Source: a virus
Reading direction: 5' to 3' (one strand)
Virus record (IMG/VR): IMGVR_UViG_3300033552_000028
Location: 1-38,657 of that record
Length of the DNA: 38,657 nt
Under the pieces are notes generated by a model. The model was not told the DNA's origin and made no database searches. It was given only the letters and a program-made list of their open reading frames with translations. The translations under genes were made by a program, and so were the position numbers. Below are positions 28,035 through 36,161 of the stretch, in pieces; position 1 is the first letter of the stretch; the number at the start of each line of letters is the position of its first letter.

Positions 28035-29837
28035 TTAGCCGCCCGGGCGTGGTGAAGGCATACCGTTGCCCCACAAATTGTTGTACTCGGCTTGCGAGCC
28101 TGCGCCGGCCGCTGGTGGCTGCGATCCACCTCTGAACTGTTGGTACAGCCCCAGGCCCGCCATTGCGCCGCCCAACACGTTGCCCGCGGTGTTCTGGTAC
28201 AACGGCTGCGCCACAGGAGCGTTCTGCCGATTCGACAAGCTACCGACCATGCCTAGCATCTGCGCGTTCCGATTCAGCCCATAGCTATCCTGATTCTGTG
28301 CGCCCTGCAAGGCGGTCGATAACAAGCCACTGTTCGCCCCCAAGCCGCCCAACTGGTTAGCGCTGTTCAACTGATTCGTGTTCTGCTGCGACTGCTGATT
28401 AGCCAACAGGCCTTGCTGCATCAGACCGGCGTTGTACTGGTTGCCCGAGTTCGTCTGCGAGGTATTGAACTGGTTGTTCTGCTGCGTCAGGCCGGTGTTG
28501 TACTGGCTCATGTTGTTGGACTGGCCGATATTGAACTGGCTCATGCCGTTCTGCTGCCCGCTGTTGAACTGGCTGAGATTGTTGCCTTGGTTGGCGTTGA
28601 ATTGGCTGTTTGCCTGACCCAAGCCTGCATTGAACTGGCTGTTTGCCTGGCTCTGCCCCGCGTTGAACTGCGAATTGTTGTTGAGCGCGCCTTGATTGGC
28701 TAGGCCGGTTTGCTGCGTCAAGCCAGCATTAAACTGGCTATTTTGCTGGCCCAGGTTGGAATTTTGCGAGCTGGCATTTTGGTTCTGCGACGCATTGAAC
28801 ATCGAGGCCGCATTGCCCGCATTCTGATTCGCCAGGTTGGCCTGTTGCGCTTGCGCTGAGTTCTGCTGCGCTACCCCATACTGCTGCGCCCCGAGTCCTT
28901 GCGTGGCCGACAATGCCCGGTTCGAATCGCTGTCGTAGGCTTGAGCTTGAGCCGCCACCCCTGCATTGGTCGCGTTCTGGCCGAACATCGAGGCAGCGCG
29001 GGACTGCTCGCGTGCCATGTCGCCAACTGCTCGACCCTCAGCGATGCCTTGACGCGAGCCGCCGTATTGACCGGCCAGGATCGCATTGGAGCCGATACCG
29101 GGCAAGACATTCTCTTGCAGGTTGCGCGTCGAGTCGTCCAGCATCTGATTGAAGCCAAGGCGATTCATACCAATTGCGCCGTCGATACCCTGTTTCAACA
29201 TCGGGTTTTGCCCGGGTGCGCTGTTGATGAACTTGTCGTAAGCGCCGGTCAGGTTCATGCTGTTCTGTGCCGGCGCGTTGACTGCCTCGCCAGAGTTCCA
29301 CAGCACCTCGGCACCAAAAGGATTCACTTGCGCGGGTCCAGCAGCTTGTGCGGCTTGGCTCTGGAATGCCTGCGCCTGCGCGCCCATCGCTTGACCACCT
29401 TGCGACATCAGGCCGGATGCCATCGACGCTTCGCCTTGATTAAGGTTGGCCTGTGCGGCGGGTCCGTTCAGTGCGGTCTGCATCTGCGCTGACTGCATCT
29501 GCGGGGCTGCAATGTTGCTGCCCATCAGACCATTGGCCGCGCCGCGCATGGTGTTCATGTCGGTCATGCCGTTTTGGCCGATGTAGTTGCTCTGATCGGT
29601 GCCGAACTGCTTCAAGCCTTCCAGTTGGGGCGCGTTGCCGCTCGCCATGTACCGAGCGAGCAGGCCTTGGTTCTCGGGCGTGCCGTCACCCCACAGCATG
29701 CGCTCAAAGCGCGGGTCCATCTTTGCCGCTTCGATGGCTGCTTTTTGCTGTGCTGTTGCGTTCTTATCGGATTTACGTGATGAAAAAAGGCCTACGCCAG
29801 CCCCGAGTGCTGCCCCGCCAAGTGCTCCCCAAGTCAT
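28035..29837 (-). CDS. Large Q/N-rich virion protein with 11-residue repeats
   Basis: A 600-residue protein. The N-terminus MTWGALGGAALGAGVGLFSS is a Gly-rich hydrophobic segment, then a Gln/Met/Ala-rich region. Residues about 360-475 are around ten tandem 11-residue units of the form [N/L/M]-S-Q-F-N-x-G-x-x-x-x (NSQFNAGLGQA, LSQFNSGQQNG, MSQFNIGQSNN, MSQYNTGLTQQ). The C-terminal 100 residues include MLGMVGSLSNRQNAP and a Gly-rich end. Strong AGGAGAAATT ribosome site. Probably one of the ejected internal proteins; no enzymatic domain visible. Confidence 0.6.
   Translation of the reverse strand: MTWGALGGAALGAGVGLFSSRKSDKNATAQQKAAIEAAKMDPRFERMLWGDGTPENQGLLARYMASGNAPQLEGLKQFGTDQSNYIGQNGMTDMNTMRGAANGLMGSNIAAPQMQSAQMQTALNGPAAQANLNQGEASMASGLMSQGGQAMGAQAQAFQSQAAQAAGPAQVNPFGAEVLWNSGEAVNAPAQNSMNLTGAYDKFINSAPGQNPMLKQGIDGAIGMNRLGFNQMLDDSTRNLQENVLPGIGSNAILAGQYGGSRQGIAEGRAVGDMAREQSRAASMFGQNATNAGVAAQAQAYDSDSNRALSATQGLGAQQYGVAQQNSAQAQQANLANQNAGNAASMFNASQNQNASSQNSNLGQQNSQFNAGLTQQTGLANQGALNNNSQFNAGQSQANSQFNAGLGQANSQFNANQGNNLSQFNSGQQNGMSQFNIGQSNNMSQYNTGLTQQNNQFNTSQTNSGNQYNAGLMQQGLLANQQSQQNTNQLNSANQLGGLGANSGLLSTALQGAQNQDSYGLNRNAQMLGMVGSLSNRQNAPVAQPLYQNTAGNVLGGAMAGLGLYQQFRGGSQPPAAGAGSQAEYNNLWGNGMPSPRPGG
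28425..28752 (-). repeat. Hendecad (33-bp) coding repeats
   Basis: About ten tandem 33-bp units coding for 11-residue repeats with the core S-Q-F-N. The units have diverged in DNA yet hold exact spacing, so the period itself is under selection. Confidence 0.8.
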
Positions 29838-30421
29838 GTTAATTTCTCCTGTTGTCCTGCTGCTTCAATGGTGGGAAGCTCGTCATAGCTCTTGGCGATG
29901 ACGAGGCTCTCGATTTTCTGTAGGTCGGTTTCGTCGGTCACATGCACAGTTGTCCAAACGGTGTCTTCCAGCGCGAAGACAAACCGCTTAGTGCCGGGTG
30001 TGTTGACGAAGGTGTAAGGCGCGGTGATGACGGTCGGGCCGTCTTCGGTCAGGACAGCAATGCGGCCCTTGGTGATGAAGCTGAGGTGGGCGTGCTTGTG
30101 AATCTTCCCGAAGGCCCAATGACCGGCTGGAATGCTCATTTCGCGGGCGTATGCACCCGGCGCGAAGATATGGCGCAATGGCATAGTGGCGTCGAGGTCG
30201 CATGTCTCCAACTCGCCACTAGCAGCCGACTGCACTGCTGCCGCCTCCATCGCGAGGATTTGCGCGCGCAACTGCATGCGTGTCAGCGGCGTCGGACCAT
30301 GCACTCCATTAGGCGCGCCATCCGGCAGGCTGGCGGCATACTTAGCCAAGTCCATGCAAATGCTTTCGGCGTTAAAAAACCCGCTCGCGGCGGGTTCGTG
30401 TGTGGTCAGTTCATCGGTCAC
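29834..30421 (-). CDS. Cupin-like virion-associated protein
   Basis: A 195-residue protein. Residues about 70-165 look like a single cupin β-barrel (ATMPLRHIFAPGAYAREMSI, PAGHWAFGKIHKHAHLSFIT, KGRIAVLTEDGPTVITAPYT FVNTPGTKRFVFAL), with His residues in HKHAH. Cupin-like genes recur near podovirus internal-protein genes. The first codon taken here is a GTG that overlaps the preceding stop (GTGA). An intrinsic terminator lies inside the first 16 codons, so ATG 30355 (MDLAKYAASLPDG) is a real alternative start. Confidence 0.6.
   Translation of the reverse strand: MTDELTTHEPAASGFFNAESICMDLAKYAASLPDGAPNGVHGPTPLTRMQLRAQILAMEAAAVQSAASGELETCDLDATMPLRHIFAPGAYAREMSIPAGHWAFGKIHKHAHLSFITKGRIAVLTEDGPTVITAPYTFVNTPGTKRFVFALEDTVWTTVHVTDETDLQKIESLVIAKSYDELPTIEAAGQQEKLT
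30373..30396 (-). terminator. Terminator at the start of the cupin-like gene (minus strand)
   Basis: ACCCGC / GCGGGT stem (30379-30384, 30390-30395), 5-nt loop, then six T on the minus strand. It lies 22 nt past the preceding stop, inside the 5' part of the cupin-like frame if the GTG start is used. Confidence 0.75.
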
Positions 30422-30696
30422 GGTATGGCCTTAATCAGCGTGTAGACGCTCCCGTTATGCATGTACAGCCCTTTGCCCAAGCCGGGATTAAACGTGGCGC
30501 CATTGGCGTAGACCGTCAGCCCGTCCCACACCTTCGTCGGGGCGACAGCGCGCAGGGTGTACGTCTTTTCGTCTAGCGTGGTCAGCGTGGCTTGCAGCTG
30601 CACGACAAGCTCACGCAGCCAGCGCCCAAGCTCGGCCGGATCGGATGGCGGGTCGCCCGGATTGAACTGTCGCGCGCCTCTTGTTGATCCCATCAT
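30418..30696 (-). CDS. Small virion-associated protein, 92 residues
   Basis: MMGSTRGARQFNPGDPPSDP, a helix (LGRWLRELVVQLQATLTTLD), then β-rich end (TKVWDGLTVYANGATFNPGL ... YTLIKAIP). Start at ATG 30696, which overlaps the stop of the gene before it (TAATG) and has GGAGG upstream; a longer frame exists but lacks a signal. A common small gene after the P22 gp10-like protein in podoviruses. Confidence 0.6.
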   Translation of the reverse strand: MMGSTRGARQFNPGDPPSDPAELGRWLRELVVQLQATLTTLDEKTYTLRAVAPTKVWDGLTVYANGATFNPGLGKGLYMHNGSVYTLIKAIP

Positions 30697-32246
30697 TAGT
30701 AAGCCCCTCCGTCTTCCAGGAAAATGTCTATCGAGTCGAGCCGCCATTGGTAGGCAGTTCCGGTGCCGATCCAGATGGCGATGTATCTACCTGAAACGAA
30801 GCAATCGCATTGCAGCGTTGTGCCAATGATGTAAGTCATCGTCGTGTAGACCGGCTCGGAGTACGGCGTTTCCTGGCTGCCCACCTTGATAAGCACGGTC
30901 GAGCCGATGTTCCCGGTAATGCGGAGACGTATACCGGTTACGGTCTTGTAACGCTCGGGCATATCAAACGACATGCCGCGGTGTTCCGCAAATGCGGCGG
31001 GCAGAGCGCCGTTAAATGAAGCAGCTGCGTCTAACAGGAACAGCTTGGTATCGGCGCTACCCATCATCACGCGTGCGGTATCGGGCGTGAAGTCTGGACC
31101 GTCATACGAGGACAGGTCTGTATCAACAGGGTCGTTATCCTGCTGGTACGAGCCGCCCAGCGTGTTATCTACAGGGCCATAGGCTGCATGGGTCACGTTC
31201 GGCATGGACCGATGGCTAAACGTCTTGTCCACGAAGTTGTATACTAGCGCGCGGTCACAGTGAGTCGCGCCGATGCTTGGATAGCAGACGAATATCTCGT
31301 TCAGGAACGGGTTTTTAAAGCAGAACACCTTGCTTGCGTTGTTCACGTCGATGTTCTGGAAGAAGCTGCGGCGCACGCGCTTGTCACCGACTGGCGTAGC
31401 GGTATAGCCATCGTGAATCACGATATCCTGGCCGGTCACGACGAAATGAAAGCTGTCGAACTCCACGGCACAGTTACGGTTCAGGATGCCCGACATGCCG
31501 AACACTTTGCGGTTGCTGAATACGAATGCGCCGCCTACGAAGTCGATAGCGTAAGTGCCCGCCTCCTTGTAGATGATGAACTGATTCTTGAGCCCGAGCC
31601 CGTCAATGATCGGATCTTGCCCTTCACCTACATCGAACTCGCCCGCGTCCTTCGTTGCGTCAGCCTTGTCCCAAGTAGAGGGCAGCGCGCCCGGTTCGGC
31701 AGCAGATGACCACTTGATGCGGTGCGGCTTGTTCGTCGTGCCTTCGGTGATGTTCAGGGCTACGAGGAAGTTCTTGTACTGCCGAAGCACCTTGCAATAG
31801 GTCGCAGCCGGCCATGCGGGAAGGTCGATAAACTTGTTGGCTAAGACCTGATCCCAATACATTGGCGCGCGTAAAGCATCGCCATTGTTCAGCACCGGGA
31901 TACCGAAGAACACGCAGCCCGAGCCCTGATTGGCTACCCAGGTGCGCGCGGTGATGTGTGAGATATCCGTGTGCGTGGTCACGCCGCCTGCATTGCTGAC
32001 GACGAACTGCTTGGTGGCGGTCGCATAGAGCCAATAGCGCGCGCCAGCCACATTGATCGGCATGACGAATAGCGGGGCAAATGCGGGCGTGTTGTACACC
32101 TCGCCATGCCCCAAGAACTGCGCCATGTAGCCATCGAGGAACCGCACATCAAGCGCGTCAGTCCATGCGCCCAAGGGGAGTTCGTGCGGGCTCAGGTCCT
32201 TGACGACACCCAGCGCGCCGCAGTTCGGGATCGAGACCTTAGGCAT
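30696..32246 (-). CDS. P22 gp10-like tail hub / packaged-DNA stabilisation protein
   Basis: A 516-residue, β-rich protein resembling the podovirus 'DNA stabilisation' or nozzle proteins: opens with MPKVSIPNCGALGVVKDLSP HELPLGAWTDALDVRF and shows repeating propeller-like strands ('NKPHRIKWSSAAEPGALPST', 'DGLGLKNQFIIYKEAGTYAI', 'FHFVVTGQDIVIHDGYTATP', 'NEIFVCYPSIGATHCDRALV'). It would close the portal channel below the adaptor and bind the needle or fibres. Overlaps the gene at 32239 by 8 nt. Confidence 0.75.
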   Translation of the reverse strand: MPKVSIPNCGALGVVKDLSPHELPLGAWTDALDVRFLDGYMAQFLGHGEVYNTPAFAPLFVMPINVAGARYWLYATATKQFVVSNAGGVTTHTDISHITARTWVANQGSGCVFFGIPVLNNGDALRAPMYWDQVLANKFIDLPAWPAATYCKVLRQYKNFLVALNITEGTTNKPHRIKWSSAAEPGALPSTWDKADATKDAGEFDVGEGQDPIIDGLGLKNQFIIYKEAGTYAIDFVGGAFVFSNRKVFGMSGILNRNCAVEFDSFHFVVTGQDIVIHDGYTATPVGDKRVRRSFFQNIDVNNASKVFCFKNPFLNEIFVCYPSIGATHCDRALVYNFVDKTFSHRSMPNVTHAAYGPVDNTLGGSYQQDNDPVDTDLSSYDGPDFTPDTARVMMGSADTKLFLLDAAASFNGALPAAFAEHRGMSFDMPERYKTVTGIRLRITGNIGSTVLIKVGSQETPYSEPVYTTMTYIIGTTLQCDCFVSGRYIAIWIGTGTAYQWRLDSIDIFLEDGGAY

Positions 32247-32457
32247 TGAGCTTTCCAGCAGCGACGAACAGTGCGTCTACAGAACTGGCATTCATGCCCG
32301 CAGCAATGAGCGCTGCACGCAGTTGGCTTGTGGTTGGCACAGGTGCCACGACAGCAACAGGCGCATTCTTACGCGCCTCGACCTCGGCCACCTCTGCGGG
32401 CGTGGCTTCGCGCTCCTCTTGACGCTTAGTCAGAGGATTCCAGTAACAGATTTTCAT
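32239..32457 (-). CDS. Small tail-fibre-associated protein
   Basis: A 72-residue protein beginning MKICYWNPLTKRQEEREATP, with a helical Ala/Val-rich remainder. Its position just after the tail fibre gene and before the gp10-like protein suggests a fibre assembly or attachment protein. No family identified with confidence. Confidence 0.5.
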   Translation of the reverse strand: MKICYWNPLTKRQEEREATPAEVAEVEARKNAPVAVVAPVPTTSQLRAALIAAGMNASSVDALFVAAGKLNA

Positions 32458-32464
32458 GGGAGCC

Positions 32465-33637
32465 TTATGAGTTGCGGTAGCCGTACACGCGGATTACTCC
32501 TTGTGCGGCGAAGTTGGAGCCGGCGTTGAGGAAGAATCGAATCCCCGAAGCTGCGCCGCCAACGTAGGCAGTTGTGATCACTGAGCCGTTAGCGCCTGCT
32601 GCCGAGTTTTGGAAAACAGCGGTACTAGAAGCCGTCTTTAAGCCAGCCGCACTATTCACATTTTCAACATTTATCACAAATGTTGCGCCTTTTCCAGCGC
32701 TGGCGATGGCAGCAGAAATCAATCCTGATGCTTCCAATGTCGAATCAGGACTTCCGAGGTTTACCATCGAATAGTAATTCGACCCTGCGTCAACTACGCC
32801 TGCATTTGCGAAGCGATAAACCAAGCTATCATCAGCGCCTACGGCGACCGCCCCTCGAATCAGGTAGCCGTCATACTCGGAGGTGAATACGCTCAAGAAG
32901 TCGATAGTAGCGGCTACCGTAGGGACAATGGTTGCAAGCAGAACCAAAGAAGAACTTACCGCCCTGCCGCTTGCTTTCGTATAGTGGGTAACGATTGCAC
33001 CACCAGTGTCACCGCGCACCGTCAAGCGGTCATTTGCAGCGGTCGTGATGTTCGCGGCGCCAGGCAGCAGCAACGCAGCGCTATGCGTCAGCGTCAGGGT
33101 GCCGTCAAAGATCAGCGTGCGCTCTGCACCAACAGGTAAGGTGATAGCGGTAATGCCGGTCGTTCCGGTGACATGCCGGAGATCGCCATCTGGCGATGTT
33201 ATGTCGAGTGTAGCCGCGCTGGCAATGTCGCTTCCCTTGACACCGAATTCCGACCACGATGCGGCACTGCCATTTGTGCGAATGAACTTGCCTGCGTTCC
33301 CGGCCTGACCTGGCAGCGTTAGCCCTAGAATGGTGAAGTTCACCCAGTCGAGCGTGGCGTATTTCAGGCCACTGGCGCCAACAGCAGCAGTCACGCCGAA
33401 CGTGGTGGCGGGGAAGGTATGCGTCCCGGTCCAAGTCTGCCCAGCGATCAAGCCGCGATCAAGCACCGAGTTGAGTGCTTCATCAGTAGCGGTGACAGCA
33501 CCATTGATGTTTGGGAAGGTGTTCCGCAGGCACGATTTAATCAGGCGCAGATGGTCATCCATGCCGCTCTTAGGATCAGAGCCGGGCGGGTTCGTCACCA
33601 CCAGATCGCTGATGAAGGTTCCAGTTTCTAGTGCCAT
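32465..33637 (-). CDS. Tail fibre protein
   Basis: A 390-residue protein. The N-terminus 'MALETGTFISDLVVTNPPGSD' 'GMDDHLRLIKSCLRNTFPN' is a common virion-attachment domain of podovirus and siphovirus fibres. The rest is β-rich with Ala/Thr/Gly repeats (TLDITSPDGDLRHVTGTTGI, LTLTHSAALLLPGAANITTA) and a C-terminal jelly-roll-like receptor domain (SSTAVFQNSAAGANGSVITT). It recognises the host receptor. Strong GAGGTAAGCA ribosome site. Confidence 0.75.
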   Translation of the reverse strand: MALETGTFISDLVVTNPPGSDPKSGMDDHLRLIKSCLRNTFPNINGAVTATDEALNSVLDRGLIAGQTWTGTHTFPATTFGVTAAVGASGLKYATLDWVNFTILGLTLPGQAGNAGKFIRTNGSAASWSEFGVKGSDIASAATLDITSPDGDLRHVTGTTGITAITLPVGAERTLIFDGTLTLTHSAALLLPGAANITTAANDRLTVRGDTGGAIVTHYTKASGRAVSSSLVLLATIVPTVAATIDFLSVFTSEYDGYLIRGAVAVGADDSLVYRFANAGVVDAGSNYYSMVNLGSPDSTLEASGLISAAIASAGKGATFVINVENVNSAAGLKTASSTAVFQNSAAGANGSVITTAYVGGAASGIRFFLNAGSNFAAQGVIRVYGYRNS

Positions 33638-33640
33638 TGC

Positions 33641-34225
33641 TTACCTCGGGATTGTGATAGTGAGTTGAGCGCCAGAGAACCGGCTATCGTCGTCGGCCAT
33701 GCTCATTGCTGACAGCACCGAAGCGCGGCCACTAGACCAGATAGCAGGGCGCGGATCATCGAGCGCTAACTGCATGTACGGCACAGCTTCGAGCAGCGCG
33801 GAATACAGATACAGGTCGGGCGACTGAGTGAGCAGCCAATTCGTAGCGCTCGTTTGCAGCGCAGGAATCGATGCGTAGTAATCCATTGTCACGGTCGTAC
33901 TCGCCGTGATATCGCTTGCAAGGCGCAGCGTGTTACCGACGCGCGTGTAGTAGTTCCCCTCGAGGATAAAGAACTGCGTACGCACGCGAAACTCATACGG
34001 ATCATCGCTAACCTTGAGGCTCACAAGCTCAAGGAAGTCGGCCGGCAGCGCGATTGATGGCGCGCTGATCGTCGTGCTCAACGTAGAAATCATCTTTTCC
34101 ACGCGCAGATCGCGATTGAACTTTGCTTCGGCTAGAGAGATAAACGTGGGCGTGATGCTTGCCAGGTCACGGTGAAGGAAGCTTGTAACGCTCGCTACAA
34201 GCTGGTCATAGGTGGCGATGCTCAT
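33641..34225 (-). CDS. Head-tail adaptor protein (SU10-adaptor-like)
   Basis: A 194-residue protein beginning MSIATYDQLVASVTSFLHRD LASITPTFISLAEAKFNRDL. The mix of N-terminal helices and later strands (LPADFLELVSLKVSDDPYEF, MDYYASIPALQTSATNWLLT, LYLYSALLEAVPYMQLALDD) is that of phage adaptors that sit under the portal. It lies between head and tail genes. Start overlaps the stop of the 41-residue gene (ATGA). Confidence 0.7.
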   Translation of the reverse strand: MSIATYDQLVASVTSFLHRDLASITPTFISLAEAKFNRDLRVEKMISTLSTTISAPSIALPADFLELVSLKVSDDPYEFRVRTQFFILEGNYYTRVGNTLRLASDITASTTVTMDYYASIPALQTSATNWLLTQSPDLYLYSALLEAVPYMQLALDDPRPAIWSSGRASVLSAMSMADDDSRFSGAQLTITIPR

Positions 34226-34347
34226 GGCCGCCCGCCGAATTTAGTGGCGTACCAGCGGGCGAACACTTGGTCGCGCATATACTCTGCGATCTGCGCTGCA
34301 CTCACCTGGCCGCTGCGGATACATTGGGCAATTAGGTCGTAGGTCAT
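34222..34347 (-). CDS. 41-residue small protein
   Basis: MTYDLIAQCIRSGQVSAAQI... a helical protein with aromatic end (FARWYATKFGGRP). Coupled by ATGA overlaps at both ends. Resembles a helix-turn-helix half by its 'SGQVSAAQIAEYM' segment, but is too short to call. Confidence 0.5.
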   Translation of the reverse strand: MTYDLIAQCIRSGQVSAAQIAEYMRDQVFARWYATKFGGRP

Positions 34348-34523
34348 GGCTGCGCATCTGCTTCGTCGGCTTGCGGAATCGGCATTTCGATCTTCATCGT
34401 TTCCCGCTCGATGCGCGCCATGATCTGGCGCACTTCCGCGTATGGCCGCTGCCCGAGATAGCCCGCCATGGCGTCTAACAGGTCCATCGGGAGCGCATAG
34501 CGCACTTCTTTAACGTCAGACAT
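34344..34523 (-). CDS. 59-residue small protein
   Basis: MSDVKEVRYALPMDLLDAMA then GYLGQRPYAEVRQIMARIER; helical, charged. Similar small genes ('LP-x-x-L-x-x-x-x-x-YL-x-x-R-P-x-x-E-V') stand between fibre/head-fibre and adaptor genes in related phages. Overlaps the next gene by 4 nt. Confidence 0.55.
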   Translation of the reverse strand: MSDVKEVRYALPMDLLDAMAGYLGQRPYAEVRQIMARIERETMKIEMPIPQADEADAQP

Positions 34524-34532
34524 GGCTGCGCC

Positions 34533-35771
34533 TTATGCGATGGTTGCAAGCTTGCGGAATGTGCCAGCCGCGTCTTTAATGCCGACATAGCCAGTTACGG
34601 GGGCGTCCACGTTCGTCGTGAAGAACCCAAATCGCACTGTGCCAGTACCTTGCGGCGTCAACAGCAGATCAGAATTTACATCTGTGCTCTGCACTTTGAC
34701 CTGTGCAGGGCTACCAGCCAACGCACTGACCAGCCTAAGATAACTATCGGTCCCTGTGCCTTTTTCAGCAGTAGCGACAATCGACCCACCAGCCGTCATC
34801 CATACCTGGTCATTGTTGAAGATGAAGCCTGTACGTTGCGCGCTTGAGGTTACGTCGCTTCGAATAGCTGCGCCGGTAAAGCCACCCGTAACTTGCCACT
34901 CGATGACATGGCCTTTTGCCATGCTGATAGCGGTTCCTGTGCCGGTGACGCCGTCGGTGCCGGTAATGCCAAGAGCCTCAATGACGATGCCCTTGTTCCA
35001 GGTCGTCGCGTTCTTGCCGATCAGGATTGCGCACGTAGACGGGTTGGCAGGCGCACCGTTATATGACGCATCGCCACCGCCAGCGAACCAGTCGCCAATG
35101 GTCGAGCCACCGGGCAGCTTGTTGTACGGCCCGTTTGTCACATCGTTATTTCGGTTCTTGACAGCAACTTCTGTGCCGAATACAGTGCCTTGACCAGACG
35201 GCACACTTGATTGGCGATTGGCCTCGAAGTAGCCGCCCCAGCCAATCCCGGCGCCGCTTGTACGGTCATTGACGACTACGCCGACCACGCCGATTGCCGC
35301 CGTCCCGTAGTTGTGTGCGTCTTGTTCCGAGGTCCGAGAGGCTCCAACAATTCCAGACTGTCCGAAGGTGGAAACCGAAAGCGTCTGCGCACCACGCTCA
35401 AAGTAGTTATCAAGAATCGTTGTAAGCCATGTCTCGGCGGATGATGGGAATTTGTTACCCGAACTTTTAGTGCCTTCTCCAACAAACAGCCGGTCGCGAA
35501 GGCGGTGGATATTTACAGACCCTAGTTCGTTCCAATAACTCCCACCGTCAGCCACCTCGTAATAGCAATCCCTGCCCGATACCGCCAGCGTGATACTGCC
35601 TGCCTGATACGGGCCAAGCACACGATGCCCCGTAATTTCGGCAATCTTCCCAGCAGCGATGCCAAGGCCAGATACCGCAGTCACGGTTAAAACGCCCGCA
35701 GTCTGTGCGGTGATGCTGTCCGAGTCGGTTAGCGTAAGCGTGACGCTCGCACCAGCGGCGATAGATGGCAT
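34533..35771 (-). CDS. Head fibre / spike-like structural protein
   Basis: A 412-residue β-rich protein. N-terminus MPSIAAGASVTLTLTDSDSI is typical for small surface-exposed phage domains; the middle has Gly/Asn/Thr-rich β-structure (GIGWGGYFEANRQSSVPSGQ); the end 'VTGYVGIKDAAGTFRKLATIA' is a conserved terminal motif in many podovirus head fibre and spike proteins. Its place between capsid and adaptor genes favours a head fibre. No enzyme site recognised. Confidence 0.6.
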   Translation of the reverse strand: MPSIAAGASVTLTLTDSDSITAQTAGVLTVTAVSGLGIAAGKIAEITGHRVLGPYQAGSITLAVSGRDCYYEVADGGSYWNELGSVNIHRLRDRLFVGEGTKSSGNKFPSSAETWLTTILDNYFERGAQTLSVSTFGQSGIVGASRTSEQDAHNYGTAAIGVVGVVVNDRTSGAGIGWGGYFEANRQSSVPSGQGTVFGTEVAVKNRNNDVTNGPYNKLPGGSTIGDWFAGGGDASYNGAPANPSTCAILIGKNATTWNKGIVIEALGITGTDGVTGTGTAISMAKGHVIEWQVTGGFTGAAIRSDVTSSAQRTGFIFNNDQVWMTAGGSIVATAEKGTGTDSYLRLVSALAGSPAQVKVQSTDVNSDLLLTPQGTGTVRFGFFTTNVDAPVTGYVGIKDAAGTFRKLATIA

Positions 35772-35792
35772 GGTATGTCCTTTGAATGCGCG

Positions 35793-36110
35793 TCAGACAG
35801 ACGCTTTGTCGATGATGAAATAGCTGTGATCGGGGTCTTGCAGGAAGCGCGTGAATAGCGCCTGGTCGCGCATCACATCGCTGTAGGTCTTGCCGATCCG
35901 CTTGGCCCATGCGTCAAGCACGGTGATCGGGATCGAGGCCACATGACGGTCGCCCATGCCTGTACGAGTGCGGCCAGCGTTGTGCAGCGCCTTAGCGCGT
36001 TCGACTGCCTGCGTAACGTCCGCAACGGTCTCGATGGCACACTTGCCGTCCTGCTCGTCGTGCAGGTAGGTTGCTGAATTGCCGGTAATGCTGATGAGGC
36101 GTTTGCCCAT
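35793..36110 (-). CDS. Hypothetical protein downstream of capsid
   Basis: A 105-residue protein, MGKRLISITGNSATYLHDEQ, ending YFIIDKASV. The ATG sits directly behind the T-run of the terminator at 36111-36141 and has no Shine-Dalgarno. A frame extension of four residues upstream starts in the hairpin and is unlikely. Soluble, mixed α/β. Function unknown; possibly capsid-associated. Confidence 0.6.
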   Translation of the reverse strand: MGKRLISITGNSATYLHDEQDGKCAIETVADVTQAVERAKALHNAGRTRTGMGDRHVASIPITVLDAWAKRIGKTYSDVMRDQALFTRFLQDPDHSYFIIDKASV

Positions 36111-36141
36111 AAAAAAAGCCACCGAGTTGACCCCGGTGGCT
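36111..36141 (-). terminator. Terminator downstream of the major capsid gene (minus strand)
   Basis: AGCCACCG / CGGTGGCT stem (36117-36124, 36134-36141), 9-nt loop, followed by seven T. Located 21 nt after the capsid stop. Would set capsid mRNA higher than downstream genes unless read through. Confidence 0.9.
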
Positions 36142-36161
36142 CCTTAGTTACTGCTGGTTGA

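Noticed and set aside
28413-28703. Plus-strand frames opposite the Q/N-rich repeats
   Set aside because: Their Leu/Val/Ala repeats are the reverse reading of the 33-bp coding repeats, with no start signals.
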